64,000 nt of DNA from JASSUD01 sp031963445. Lineage in GTDB: Bacteria > Pseudomonadota > Gammaproteobacteria > Burkholderiales > Burkholderiaceae. The position numbers and the translations under genes were made by a program. Location of the stretch: positions 1,612,001 through 1,676,000 of the forward strand of contig JASSUH010000001.1 of the NCBI GenBank assembly GCA_031963445.1, written 5' to 3'. Of the stretch, positions 48,759-58,719 are shown piece after piece (position 1 is the stretch's first letter; each line of letters begins with the position of its first letter). The notes under the pieces are model-generated. The model had not been told where the DNA came from. It worked only from the letters and a program-made list of their open reading frames with translations, and made no database searches.

Positions 48759-51476
48759 TTATTCTTTAACGAGATCGTGCAGTTCAAAAAGCATATCAAG
48801 TGCTTCGCGTGGCCGCATTTCGTTAAGATCAAGCTCACGTAATTTTTCTATTGCACTTTGCCAAGCAGGCGATAAGGTTGCGCTGGCTGTAACGGGTTGA
48901 ATTGGCATAGACACTGGAGCAGTAACAGTTTCCAGAGAACGGAAAAGATCATCGTCGGCGCTAGTGCTAAGCGCTTGCTGTTCAAGTTGACGCAAATGCT
49001 GTTGAGCACTTTCAATCACCGTCTGCGGTACGCCAGCTAACGCTGCAACTTGTAGACCGTAGCTTTGATTCGCAGGACCTTCTTTGACCGTATGCAAAAA
49101 GACGATACCTTGCCCATGCTCAACCGCCGATAAATGAATATTCGCAGCATGTGAGAATTCATTTGCCAGTTGTGTCAGCTCAAAATAATGCGTCGCAAAC
49201 AGCGTATAGCAGTGTGTATGCGTTAACAAATGCCTTGCAATAGCCCAGGCTAATGCAAGTCCATCAAAGGTCGATGTGCCTCGACCAATTTCGTCCATCA
49301 AAACCAAACTCTTTGAACTTGCGCCATTTAAGATGGCAGCAGCTTCTGTCATTTCCACCATAAAGGTCGAACGGCCACCTGCTAAATCATCGGCGGCACC
49401 AATGCGGGTAAAAATACGATCAATGGGACCCAGCCGCGCGCGTTGCGCAGGGACATACGAACCGAGATACGCGAGCAGCGTAATCAACGCAGTTTGCCGC
49501 ATGAAAGTGGATTTACCGCCCATATTCGGGCCGGTGATCAATAACAACTTACGTTGGTCAGATAGCACACAGTCATTCGGGGTGAAATTGTCGACTTGTG
49601 CTTCCACGACAGGATGCCGCGCTTGCTCGAATTCAATAATGTTGACTTCAGTAAATTCAGGCATCACCCACTCTAGCGTACGCGCCCGTTCAGCGAGAGC
49701 AGCCAGGGTATCGAGTTCAGCCAACGCATGAGCCACTTGTTGGCAAGCGGGAATAAAAGGTAAAAGCGCGTGTAGCACTTCATCGTACAGTGCTTTTTCA
49801 CGCGCCAGCGCACGTTCTTGGGCAGATAAAGCTTTGTCTTCAAAGGCTTTTAATTCAGGCGTGATATAGCGCTCGGCATTTTTTAAAGTTTGGCGACGGC
49901 GGTAATCATCCGGCACCTTATCTACTTGCCCGCGCGTCACTTCAATATAAAAACCGTGGACTTTATTGTATTCAACGCGCAAATTAGCAATGCCTGTGCG
50001 TTCACGTTCACGCGCTTCAAGATCGAGCAGAAACTGTGCGCAGTTTTCTGAAAGGTTGCGTAGTTCATCAAGCTGTTCATCATAACCCGATGCGATGACG
50101 CCCCCATCACGTACAAAATTAGAAGGTTCAGGCGCAATAGCGCTTTCTAATAGTGCCAAACACTCAGCAGGAGGGGTGAGCTCAGTATGCAGTTGATTTA
50201 ATAATGCAGCAGGTAGTTTGGTATGTCCGCGCACGATAGGTAAACGGGCAAGAGAGTCTCGCAAACTAGCTAAATCACGAGGACGAGCACTTAAAAGTGC
50301 AAGTCGTGCGGTAATCCGTTCAACGTCTGCAATAGGTTTTAACGCCTGCCTCAGTGAATCGAGATGGGTAGCAGAGGCATGTGTTAAAAGGGCATCAATA
50401 GCTTGATGGCGCGCTTGCGCAATACGTGCATCACGCGGCGCATGATGCAGCCAATGACGTAAACGTCGAGCACCCATTGAAGTGCAACATGTATCAAGCA
50501 AAGATAATAAAGTTGGCGCTTCGGTACCCCGCAGCGTTTCAGTTAACTCCAGATTACGGCGCGTAGCAGGGTCCAGGCTGATATAAGCGGATTCATCTTC
50601 AACTTGTAAGCTGCGTACATGATGGAGTTGTTGCTGTTGGGTCGCGGCAGCGTAAAGCAAAAGAGCGCCAGCCGCACCACACGCGATTGACATGTGCTGT
50701 GCATTAAAACCATCTAAATTGGAAACGCCTAATTGTTCGCATAGACGCGCTCGCCCGTTATCCATATCAAAATGCCAATTAGGAACGTGGGTAACTGCGC
50801 CTGCGGCCGTAGGTAAAGTAAGCGGCGATGAATCAGCGTGTGTCTCACTCTCAGCGAGTAATGTTTCAGCTGGATGAATTCTTTCGAGTACTGCAGGTAT
50901 TTCATCCAACTCTATTTCGGCAAGTCGTAGCGCACCGCTAGCAAGATTGAGCCAAGCTACACCGATGGTTACTTTTTGCTCGCGACCTGCACGTTTACTG
51001 GCAAGCGCCAGCAAGTAGCTATCCGATTTATCCGCCAGGAACGCAGCGTCAGTGAGCGTGCCAGGGGTCACAATGCGCACCACTTTACGCTCGACTGGCC
51101 CTTTGGATGTCGCAGGGTCTCCTATCTGTTCGCACATAGCCACTGATTCACCCAGCTTAACGAGCTTGGCGAGATACTGCTCGGCGGCATGGTAAGGCAC
51201 GCCTGCCATTTTGATCGGTTGTCCAGCTGAAGCGCCGCGTTGGGTTAACGTCAGATTAAGCAAGCGAGCGGCTTTTTCTGCGTCATCAAAAAATAGCTCA
51301 TAAAAATCTCCCATCCGATAAAACACCAATGTGTGTGGATGCTCAGCCTTGATGCGTAAATATTGCTGCATCATTGGAGTATGCGTAGCAATACTAAGCG
51401 CTGGATTCATTTCAGCCGCTGCAGCACGCTTAGGTTTGGTAGCAGTGATATCGTCAAAAGAGAGTTGAAAAGTCAT
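48759..51476 (-). CDS. mutS: DNA mismatch repair protein MutS
   Basis: Recognises mismatches and recruits MutL. It is about 905 residues from ATG 51476 (MTFQLSFDDI); the open frame continues 13 codons further. The mismatch-reading motif is FYRMGDFYELFFDDA. Clamp and lever domains follow, then the ATPase with Walker A ITGPNMGGKSTFMRQ, the DEIGRGTSTFDGL Walker B region and ATHYFEL. The extra N-terminal segment of about 35 residues is basic and Ala-rich. It appears complete, so mismatch repair is probably retained. Confidence 0.96.
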   Translation of the reverse strand: MTFQLSFDDITATKPKRAAAAEMNPALSIATHTPMMQQYLRIKAEHPHTLVFYRMGDFYELFFDDAEKAARLLNLTLTQRGASAGQPIKMAGVPYHAAEQYLAKLVKLGESVAMCEQIGDPATSKGPVERKVVRIVTPGTLTDAAFLADKSDSYLLALASKRAGREQKVTIGVAWLNLASGALRLAEIELDEIPAVLERIHPAETLLAESETHADSSPLTLPTAAGAVTHVPNWHFDMDNGRARLCEQLGVSNLDGFNAQHMSIACGAAGALLLYAAATQQQQLHHVRSLQVEDESAYISLDPATRRNLELTETLRGTEAPTLLSLLDTCCTSMGARRLRHWLHHAPRDARIAQARHQAIDALLTHASATHLDSLRQALKPIADVERITARLALLSARPRDLASLRDSLARLPIVRGHTKLPAALLNQLHTELTPPAECLALLESAIAPEPSNFVRDGGVIASGYDEQLDELRNLSENCAQFLLDLEARERERTGIANLRVEYNKVHGFYIEVTRGQVDKVPDDYRRRQTLKNAERYITPELKAFEDKALSAQERALAREKALYDEVLHALLPFIPACQQVAHALAELDTLAALAERARTLEWVMPEFTEVNIIEFEQARHPVVEAQVDNFTPNDCVLSDQRKLLLITGPNMGGKSTFMRQTALITLLAYLGSYVPAQRARLGPIDRIFTRIGAADDLAGGRSTFMVEMTEAAAILNGASSKSLVLMDEIGRGTSTFDGLALAWAIARHLLTHTHCYTLFATHYFELTQLANEFSHAANIHLSAVEHGQGIVFLHTVKEGPANQSYGLQVAALAGVPQTVIESAQQHLRQLEQQALSTSADDDLFRSLETVTAPVSMPIQPVTASATLSPAWQSAIEKLRELDLNEMRPREALDMLFELHDLVKE

Positions 51477-51681
51477 AGTAAGTGCTAAGGGTAAAGGTGG
51501 ACCCAATTTATCCAAAGAATTTTTGCCCCCATTAACTACTCATTCCTCCTCATATACTAGTTGTACAGATATCCAAGGAATTCTTTGTTACGGGAGGCAA
51601 AAAGAGTTTATACGAGGACCAAAAAAATTTGCATCGTCCAAATCGGCAACAAGAGCACACGCAAGCTGTTGCAGCGTGTCT

Positions 51682-52407
51682 TTAAAATGCTGGTAAATAA
51701 CGCATGGGATTGACGGAACGTCCTTTATAACGCACTTCAAAATGCAACATAACGCGGCTTCCATCGGTATCACTATTACCCATTTCTGCTACTTGCTGTC
51801 CTTTCTTGACGCGTTGCCCTTCTTTGGGGAGCAAAACGCGGTTATGAGCATATACCGTTAAGAAATCATCTTGATGCTTGATAATCATTACATTGCCATA
51901 ACCACGTAACCCATTACCTGCATACACAACGGTACCATCTGCTGCAGCTCGAATAGGCGTAGCTAGTTTGCCGCCGATATTCACTCCCTTATTAGCATTA
52001 CCGTCAAAGCGGGCCAATATCGGGCCACGCGCAGGCCATTGCAAAGCAATTGAGCGAGGAGGGACAACAGAGGCAGCCACTGGCTTAGTGGAAGAGGGGA
52101 GAGATCTAGGCTGCTTACCTGCTTGTGCATATTTTGTTGTGGGCAACGTTCTGGTACGAATTGGTGCGCCAGCTCGCGTACGTAGCGGCGAGACCCTTAA
52201 TACTTGCCCAGCACGAATAGCACGCGGCCCCGACAATTTATTCCAGAGCAAAATATTTTGTGGCTTTTGGTGAGAGCGCTTAGCAATCCGCTCTAACGTA
52301 TCACCTTTTTTAACTCGATAATAAGTTGGCTTTGAAGAGGAGCCGCAGGCAGCAAGGGCTGCTACTAATGCCATCTGAAATAAAAAGCGCAAAAAATTTT
52401 TTGTCAT
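51682..52407 (-). CDS. nlpD: LysM/M23 lipoprotein, NlpD-like
   Basis: A 241-residue lipoprotein. The signal and lipobox are FLFQMALVAALAACGSS, with Cys at residue 21. A LysM domain at about 30-75 (YYRVKKGDTLERIAKRS) binds peptidoglycan. The C-terminal LytM/M23 domain (about 140-240) lacks the usual HxxxD zinc ligand, reading KGVNIGGKLATPIRAA, but keeps YAHN and LHFEVRY. That pattern matches NlpD/EnvC-type amidase activators, not active peptidases. In many relatives rpoS follows nlpD; here mutS is the next same-strand gene. Confidence 0.85.
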   Translation of the reverse strand: MTKNFLRFLFQMALVAALAACGSSSKPTYYRVKKGDTLERIAKRSHQKPQNILLWNKLSGPRAIRAGQVLRVSPLRTRAGAPIRTRTLPTTKYAQAGKQPRSLPSSTKPVAASVVPPRSIALQWPARGPILARFDGNANKGVNIGGKLATPIRAAADGTVVYAGNGLRGYGNVMIIKHQDDFLTVYAHNRVLLPKEGQRVKKGQQVAEMGNSDTDGSRVMLHFEVRYKGRSVNPMRYLPAF

Positions 52408-52439
52408 ATATGTATGGCCTATGAAATTTGATTACGGTG

Positions 52440-52480
52440 GCAATTAAGAGATCTCTGCATAACTTCCGTGACGGCGCCGC
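52440..52480. repeat. Family D repeat, half copy
   Basis: AATTAAGAGATCTCTGCATA resembles a family D arm. No partner arm was found. The rest of the gap before uppP (to 52701) shows nothing recognised. Confidence 0.35.
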
Positions 52481-52701
52481 GCCTCACTACAGGATTTACG
52501 CAAAAATTCCTTAAACATAATTTCAACTAGACATTTCATTTACTATAAAATCGCTGGCTTGTTTCTCATTGGTTCACTCGTAAGTACATTGTAGCGGCTA
52601 ATGTGGCTAACACTCACTTCATCAATGTCTAAAATTAAGTGATTGATGCAATGAATTTTAGTTTACGGTGAATTCATCGAATTGAAAAATATAGAAAACT
52701 A

Positions 52702-53526
52702 ATGAGCATAGAATTTTTACTTTTTTTGAGTGTCTTGCAAGGCGTGACCGAATTGTTTCCAGTCAGTAGCCTGGGACACACATTAATTTTGCCAGGCTTA
52801 GCTAACCTTCATATCAGCAAACATACGCCGCAGCTTGTTCCATTTTTAGTCGCTCTGCATATGGGAACTGCGTTGGCATTGCTATGGTATTTCCGTGCTC
52901 GCTGGTTTGCGCTTTCGAAAGGGTGGCTTAAATCAATCAGAGGGCAGCAGAATGAAGACGGGCATCTTGCTTGGGCTTTAATCCTGGGGACAATACCTGC
53001 AGGCTTAGTTGGCTTAATCTTAGAAAAACCGCTAGAAAAACTTTTTTATGACCTAAGAATTGTCGCTGCAGCACTTATCGTAAATGGTGTGTTGTTATAT
53101 ATAGGTGACCGTTTCCAGCGACTACGCCCAAGCACCACCCCGCAAAAATTAAGTTTTTCTCGGGCTATTGCGATTGGTTTTGCACAAATTGGCGCACTCA
53201 TTCCAGGCTTTTCGCGTAGTGGACTTACGATGATTGCCGGAGTAAGCCTTGGACTAAGCGCAGAAAAAGCGGCTGAATTCTCTTTTTTATTAGGTACCCC
53301 AATCATTTTCGCTGCAGGTGTATTAAAATTGCCAGCTCTTTTCCTAGAGCCGCAAGGGCAGCTTGGTATTTCGTTGCTGGGTGGAGTATTAACAGCCATC
53401 ACTGCCTACCTAAGCGTGCGCTTCCTGATGCGTTACTTTGAAGGAAAAGGGCGCCTTGCATGGTTCGGCATTTATTGCATTTGTATGGGCGCATTTGCAC
53501 TCGGATGGTTTATCATTCATCCTTAA
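52702..53526 (+). CDS. uppP: Undecaprenyl-diphosphate phosphatase (UppP/BacA)
   Basis: Recycles the lipid carrier of peptidoglycan synthesis. A 274-residue protein with about eight membrane segments. The two catalytic motifs are VLQGVTELFPVSSLGHTLI, with Leu instead of the more usual Thr in SSTGH, and ALIPGFSRSGLTMIAG. Length is normal. It stands alone just before tRNA-Arg. Confidence 0.92.
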   Translation: MSIEFLLFLSVLQGVTELFPVSSLGHTLILPGLANLHISKHTPQLVPFLVALHMGTALALLWYFRARWFALSKGWLKSIRGQQNEDGHLAWALILGTIPAGLVGLILEKPLEKLFYDLRIVAAALIVNGVLLYIGDRFQRLRPSTTPQKLSFSRAIAIGFAQIGALIPGFSRSGLTMIAGVSLGLSAEKAAEFSFLLGTPIIFAAGVLKLPALFLEPQGQLGISLLGGVLTAITAYLSVRFLMRYFEGKGRLAWFGIYCICMGAFALGWFIIHP

Positions 53527-53544
53527 TTATTTTTCTACTTTTAC

Positions 53545-53621
<77 letters not shown>

Positions 53622-53696
53622 ATTAATACAAGGGTTTAAGCTAAAAAGCATAACCCAGTTTAATGCAACTGTAACCAAAACTGTAACCATAAGTCT

Positions 53697-54833
53697 CTAA
53701 GCTACCGCTTTCTCAGGGGGGACGTCATGCACCGAAAGAGGTGCAAAAACTGTATGGGAATGTACCCATTGGGACAAGTGCTCCGAAGATAGGTGTGCAT
53801 AACGCTGCACCATCTCTAACGTTTCCCATCCGCCTAGCTCTTTAAGCACATATAAAGGCGTACCACGTTGAACATGCCAACTCGCCCATGTATGCCGCAG
53901 ATCATGCCACTTGAAATCATTAATACCAACGGCCTTTAGTGCTTTATACCAAGCTTTGGTCGAAGTCTGCTTAACTGGTTTACCCCGATAAACAAAAACG
54001 CTAGTCGTATAATCAGCATCTCGCCTTTTGCTCATCTGCCGCTTTAAGATACTAATCGCCTCATCAGAAAGAGGAACGCAAATCGCTTTACGTGCTTTGG
54101 CCTGGTCAGGATGAATCCAGGCAATCTTTTTTACCAGGTCAATTTGTGTCCATTCTAAGCCAGTGACATTTGCTCGCCGTAAGCCAGTCTCTAATGAAAA
54201 CTGTGTCATATCTGCCAGATGAGACGGCAACACAGATAAAAGCCTTTGTGCCTCATCCTGTGTAAGCCAGCGGACACGTTTTTTTAGCTCTGGCAGTAGA
54301 TCAACTGTAGGCACTTGATCTAGCCACTTGCGCCGCACCGCTATACGCAAGATAGTTAATAACGACTTTAATACTTTATTAACTGTAGATGGCTGAACCT
54401 TTCGCCCCATGCTTTTTTTACCTTGGCGTTTAGTTCTTATGTGGACGACATCTTGTTGCTTAGCAGCTTTAATCTTACTGATTAAAGCCTCATTAATATC
54501 GTCAAGCGCCTTATCTTTTAGCCAGGGTTCAAGCCAATTTAAGTAAGATTTAATGCTCGCTATGCTGCTGTGATTTTGCCTCGGCTCCAAATACTCTAAA
54601 ACAGCGTGTTGCCACAAATACTGAGGTTTTTCTTCAAACTCTTCTTCAGGCTCTTCCTTAAACTCTTCTTCAGTTTTTACTTCATCCCATAAGCTCGCCT
54701 TTAAACGATCGTGGAATTCTTGCGCCTTGGTTTTGTCTGCGGTGCCAGTGCTTCCCTGTAAAGCTTTTCCAGTTCTTGGACAGTAGGGTTTGTAATAGTA
54801 GTTCTGACTTTCTTTGCGTTCGTAGAGCGACAT
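53697..54833 (-). CDS. Tyrosine-recombinase integrase
   Basis: A 378-residue phage-type integrase. The N-terminal region has an arm-binding zinc-free beta domain (QNYYYKPYCPRTGKALQGST) followed by a core-binding domain. The catalytic residues are Arg in TGLRRANVTGLEWTQ, His-x-x-Arg in WHDLRHTWASWHVQ, His/Trp in LGGWETLEMV and the Tyr nucleophile in QRYAHLSS. An acidic Glu-rich insert lies near residue 55-70. Its position beside tRNA-Arg agrees with it being the enzyme that made the attL/attR pair. Confidence 0.93.
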   Translation of the reverse strand: MSLYERKESQNYYYKPYCPRTGKALQGSTGTADKTKAQEFHDRLKASLWDEVKTEEEFKEEPEEEFEEKPQYLWQHAVLEYLEPRQNHSSIASIKSYLNWLEPWLKDKALDDINEALISKIKAAKQQDVVHIRTKRQGKKSMGRKVQPSTVNKVLKSLLTILRIAVRRKWLDQVPTVDLLPELKKRVRWLTQDEAQRLLSVLPSHLADMTQFSLETGLRRANVTGLEWTQIDLVKKIAWIHPDQAKARKAICVPLSDEAISILKRQMSKRRDADYTTSVFVYRGKPVKQTSTKAWYKALKAVGINDFKWHDLRHTWASWHVQRGTPLYVLKELGGWETLEMVQRYAHLSSEHLSQWVHSHTVFAPLSVHDVPPEKAVA

Positions 54834-55039
54834 GTTTTACCTCCTTTCAGTTGGTCGCCCTGCATAACTCGCGGGCCAGATTTTCTATGAAAGCAGCGCT
54901 GTAAGGCAAGCACTGAAAAATAGATGCTTTGTATATGTGCATCAAATACATCGGACGCCTCGTCAGCGAGAACTTCATCAAGCTTTGACACGGGCTTTTC
55001 CTTTTCTCTACACAGCTTGGTATTGGTTTTTCTTTTCAT
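54834..55039 (-). CDS. Possible small gene upstream of integrase
   Basis: An open frame from ATG 55039 (MKRKTNTKLCREKEKPVSKL) runs into the integrase start and continues in another frame to 54701. Only the part outside the integrase is listed. It is basic and has no recognised domain. It could be a truncated excisionase-like or regulatory gene, or chance. Confidence 0.3.
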
Positions 55040-55174
55040 TCTTGCTCTCGTTTAAATATCCAACATTTCAATATTTCCGGTGTACTTCTGAGTGATAAAT
55101 CCACTCTTTGTAAGGCAGAACGCATCGTTTTAACTTCAATAAATTTACGTGTGCGACTGTCACGCAGATAACGT

Positions 55175-56247
55175 TTGAGTTCGAGTAATGAGGGAATTTT
55201 TTGTTGCTGCAGTGCCGCGCAAAGCTATCACGGCAATTTCTATTTCGATGAGTATTTCTGGACGCCGCAATTTACGACGTTAAACAAAGTCGCATCCGGC
55301 ATGGCGATGCACGCGAAATGGAGAAAAACATATTTCTCGACGCCTTCGAGCCTCAATCACGAGGCTTACCCATTTTGGAGTGGGGAACATGCAAATCGGG
55401 GTCGTAAACCTGAAAAACATATCCAAGTGGATACGAGTTATGCCGCATTAAAGGCGGGGCAACTAGGGAATGATCAGCAGTGGCGGCAAATCGTCACGGT
55501 TGAAGATGCGATGGCCGAAGGTTGCAATTTATTCAATCTCACGCAACTTAAAAACGAATACAGCCCAGAGGATTATCAGAACCTACTGATGTGTCAATTT
55601 ATTGACGATACCGCATCCGTTTTTACGTTAGCCGAACTACAGCGTTGTATGGTCGATGCGTGGGTTGAATGGGAGGACTTTAAGCCACTTGCCCAGCGGC
55701 CTTTAGGGCATGCGCCGGTGTGGATGGGTTACGACCCGTCATTGTCACGCGATGCAGCGGGATGCGTCGTGATTGCTCCGCCCAGCCCAAGCAATGAGCG
55801 TTTTCGCGTGCTAGAGAAATATCAATGGCGGAACTTAGACTTTGAAGCCCAAGCCGAACAAATCAAAAAAATTACTGAGCGTTATCACGTGACGTATATC
55901 GGTATTGATACCACTGGCATGGGCAAGGCGTCTTTCAATTGGTTAAGCGCTTCTTTCCTGCTGTAACAGGATTGAACTATTCACCTGAAGTTAAAAACCG
56001 CTTAGTGCTCAAAGGGCAAGCTGTTATCCGCCGTGGGCGCCTAGCCTTTGATGCCAGCTGGACAGATTTAGCACAAGCCTTAATGAGCATTCGCCAGACT
56101 TTAACCGCAAGCGGTCGGCAAGTCACGTATCAATCTCCTCGTAATGAAACAACCGGCCATGCTGATTTAGCGTGGGCCTGTTTACATGCGCTCGACCATG
56201 AACCGCTAGCAGGTGCGGATAACCACGGCTTTATGGAGTTTTATTAA
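55175..56247 (+). pseudogene. P2-type terminase large subunit, truncated and frameshifted
   Basis: Encodes the C-terminal two-thirds of a P2 gpP-like terminase ATPase/nuclease. Family sequence begins at SAAQSYHGNFYFDEYFWTPQ (DE Walker B), so the Walker A region is missing. Nuclease motifs include PVWMGYDPSLSRDAAGCVV and TYIGIDTTGMG. At about 55925-55935 one base is lost: the reading frame ends at 55966, while LVKRFFPAVTGLNYSPEVKN continues in the next frame to 56247. The gene cannot package DNA. Its end overlaps the portal gene start. Confidence 0.85.
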
Positions 56248-57206
56248 TGACAATCGAAACGTTTACGTTTGGTGAACCCATTCCAGCCCTAGATCAGATG
56301 GAAATGCCCGATTACCTGGAATGTTGGATGAATGGGAAATGGTATGAGCCGCCAATCAGTTGGGCAGGTCTTGCTAAGTCGTTTACAGCGAGTCCCCATC
56401 ATAGCTCAGCCATCAACCTTAAGTGCAACCTCTTAACGTCATCATTTATTCCGCATTCTTGGCTCTTACGAGAAGTGTTTAGCCAGTTAGCCTTAGATTT
56501 TTTAGTGTTTGGTAATGCATACCTAGAGAAGCGCTTTAATCGGTTGGGGCAGATTATCGAACTCCAGCATGTACCGGCTAAATATGTCAGGCGCGGGACA
56601 GACTTGCAGACTTACTACTTTGTAAGAGGGGGGCAACAGGAGCATCCATTTAAAGCAGGCAGTGTGCTGCATTTAAGAGAGCCAGACATCAATCAAGAAG
56701 TTTACGGCCTACCGCAATACTTAAGCGGACTTCACGCAGCCTGGCTCAATGAATCGGCGACATTATTTCGGCGTAAATACTATGAAAACGGCAGCCATGC
56801 CGGCTTTATTTTGTATATGACCGATGCTGCTCATCAAGAAGCTGATGTGAATAACCTACGCCAAGCACTAAAAGAAAGCAAAGGGCCAGGAAATTTTAGG
56901 AATCTATTTGTGTATGCGCCTAATGGGAAGAAAGATGGGTTACAGCTAATACCTGTATCCGAAGTCACCGCAAAAGATGAATTTTTTAATATTAAAAATG
57001 TGACAAGAGATGATTTACTTACCGCGCACTGCGTGCCACCCCAACTTTTAGGTATTCCGCCGAGTAATGCAGGGGGCTTCGGTTCGGCTGATATCGCAGC
57101 GGAGATATTTATGCGGCATCAGATGCAACCGTTGCAAGCGCGCTTTGCAGAATTAAACTCGTGGTTGGGAGAGAAAATTATGCGGTTTAGGGACGTTTCA
57201 GTTTAA
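56247..57206 (+). CDS. Phage portal protein, P2 gpQ-like
   Basis: A 319-residue portal protein of the P2-like family. Characteristic parts are PISWAGLAKSFTASPHHSSA, the DFLVFGNAYLEKRFNRLG region, and VTRDDLLTAHCVPPQLLGIP near the end. It is slightly shorter at the C-terminus than usual (about 340). Its start overlaps the terminase stop (TAATG). No scaffold or capsid gene follows, so it is a non-functional remnant in context, although the frame is open. Confidence 0.85.
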   Translation: MTIETFTFGEPIPALDQMEMPDYLECWMNGKWYEPPISWAGLAKSFTASPHHSSAINLKCNLLTSSFIPHSWLLREVFSQLALDFLVFGNAYLEKRFNRLGQIIELQHVPAKYVRRGTDLQTYYFVRGGQQEHPFKAGSVLHLREPDINQEVYGLPQYLSGLHAAWLNESATLFRRKYYENGSHAGFILYMTDAAHQEADVNNLRQALKESKGPGNFRNLFVYAPNGKKDGLQLIPVSEVTAKDEFFNIKNVTRDDLLTAHCVPPQLLGIPPSNAGGFGSADIAAEIFMRHQMQPLQARFAELNSWLGEKIMRFRDVSV

Positions 57207-57652
57207 TTTATGCCGCTTTTTTTTACATTTACTGCTAACCCCCAAGCATATCTCGATTCGTAAAGAGAATAGATGGTGCAAATCAAATGAAGAGGGCTCT
57301 AAAAGCGGACCTGCTCCTATATAGAGCGCGCGCGAGATCGATTGCAGAACCAGCTGCTCAACAGTGCTGCCATTACCAAAATATAGCCCTTCTTACTAGA
57401 TACGAGAAATATTAACCAAACAGTTAAATTTTGCTTTAAGATTCCTATTTTTAATTAAGAATAATCTTAAAAATGTGGCGCAACATCCACTATAAAGCGC
57501 CGTAGGCATTTTCTCCCTCGACCAGAGAATGTCTGCGGCGCTTCTTACTGATGGATGTGTTTATGTTTGTTAGCCTAATAGCTAACTAGGATAGGTTTTA
57601 CTAATTAAATAGCTAAGGGGCGTGCCGCTCACCTACTATGCACTTTTTTTAT
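57207..57652. other. Intergenic with a long hairpin
   Basis: About 446 bases without a gene. A strong hairpin at 57495-57543 pairs AAGCGCCGTAGGCATTTTCT with GAGAATGTCTGCGGCGCTT, and weaker flanking complementarity (ACATCCA / TGGATGT) extends it. It may end the portal transcript or be a small RNA. Nothing else was recognised. Confidence 0.5.
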
Positions 57653-58468
57653 TTATGCCGCGGAAAGAAAGGGCATATATGGACCACTTAATTCAGTAGC
57701 GTCGATTCGTAAATCATGCACAGTCATATTTTTAAGGTGCTCGAACAAAATTTCTTTTCCTTCTTCCCCAATTGGATTTTCATCAAGTGCGAGCAGATTA
57801 ATTTTTTTTCCTATTAGAGCTTTCGCTAAAATTTCAATATGTATTGCATTAAGATTGTTTTTTTGAAGAGATAAGTTGTCAATATAATTCAGATCTTTAT
57901 TTTTGTTTATTATTGAAATAATTGCGCTTATTAATATATGTGGCTGTTTAGAAAATGACCCACCTGCAAATATTGAAAGGGATTTTATATTTGTTTTTTT
58001 TGATAAATAATTCAATACTTTCGAAATATAAATTTGTTTTATGTGGCTAAAATCAATAGATATATGTTGTATTTTTCCTAGTCTTGCTTGGTTATCAGCA
58101 AGGTGTAATTTGTTTTTATTTGCAAGAACTCTTATTCGGCCATTAAATCGCCTCATTTGGGCTTCAATCCATCCTAATCTAATCACAGGATTAATTATCA
58201 ATAATCTATTGATTTCAGCTAGAGATTTTCGATCAAGCAGCATCAATGTTGCTAGAAGTTTTTGGGATGATCTTAAGATAATTGGTGTGACCGCATATTG
58301 AAAAATTTCTCCCATTAATGGCCATGGCAGCGCGCAAGAGGATTCCGGTACAGAGATTATATGCTCATATTTATCTGTAACATTATCTGCATCTGTGTTT
58401 TTCTCCCTCCCTTGTCTCATTAATCCCAAAATATTAGGGGGTAAGGGAGATTGATGTATATGTAACAT
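57653..58468 (-). CDS. Leucine-rich-repeat protein
   Basis: A 271-residue protein. The N-terminal region (LPWPLMGEIFQYAVTPIILR and LLDRKSLAEINRLLIINPVI) resembles the F-box-like starts of other proteins in this window. Residues about 130-260 contain ribonuclease-inhibitor-type leucine-rich units, best seen in YIDNLSLQKNNLNAIHIEIL and LLALDENPIGEEGKEILFEH. There is no signal peptide. It is strongly AT-rich. It is cargo of the tRNA-Arg element, placed where phage genes are lost. A host-directed binding role is inferred. Confidence 0.65.
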   Translation of the reverse strand: MLHIHQSPLPPNILGLMRQGREKNTDADNVTDKYEHIISVPESSCALPWPLMGEIFQYAVTPIILRSSQKLLATLMLLDRKSLAEINRLLIINPVIRLGWIEAQMRRFNGRIRVLANKNKLHLADNQARLGKIQHISIDFSHIKQIYISKVLNYLSKKTNIKSLSIFAGGSFSKQPHILISAIISIINKNKDLNYIDNLSLQKNNLNAIHIEILAKALIGKKINLLALDENPIGEEGKEILFEHLKNMTVHDLRIDATELSGPYMPFLSAA

Positions 58469-58719
58469 AATAATCTTCGTTATTAAAGTTAGACTAATAT
58501 ATAAAAATTAGACATAAAAGGGGAAAAGGTGTATTGAAATATAAAGTTATATTTCAAATTGGTAAAACATTTTTTTGCAGGAGAATTTTGTTTTTCATGT
58601 ATTTTGTGCTCTGATAAAAACCATCTTGTTTTTATTTAAATCTAAGCCTTATTTATTTTCGTTAAAAACTCACAAAAATAAGTATCTTTTTTCATTTGTA
58701 AAAATTTTTAAAAAAAATA

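Noticed and set aside
54701..54833. Minus-strand open frame overlapping the integrase N-terminus
   Set aside because: The integrase frame has clear family sequence here; the other frame does not.
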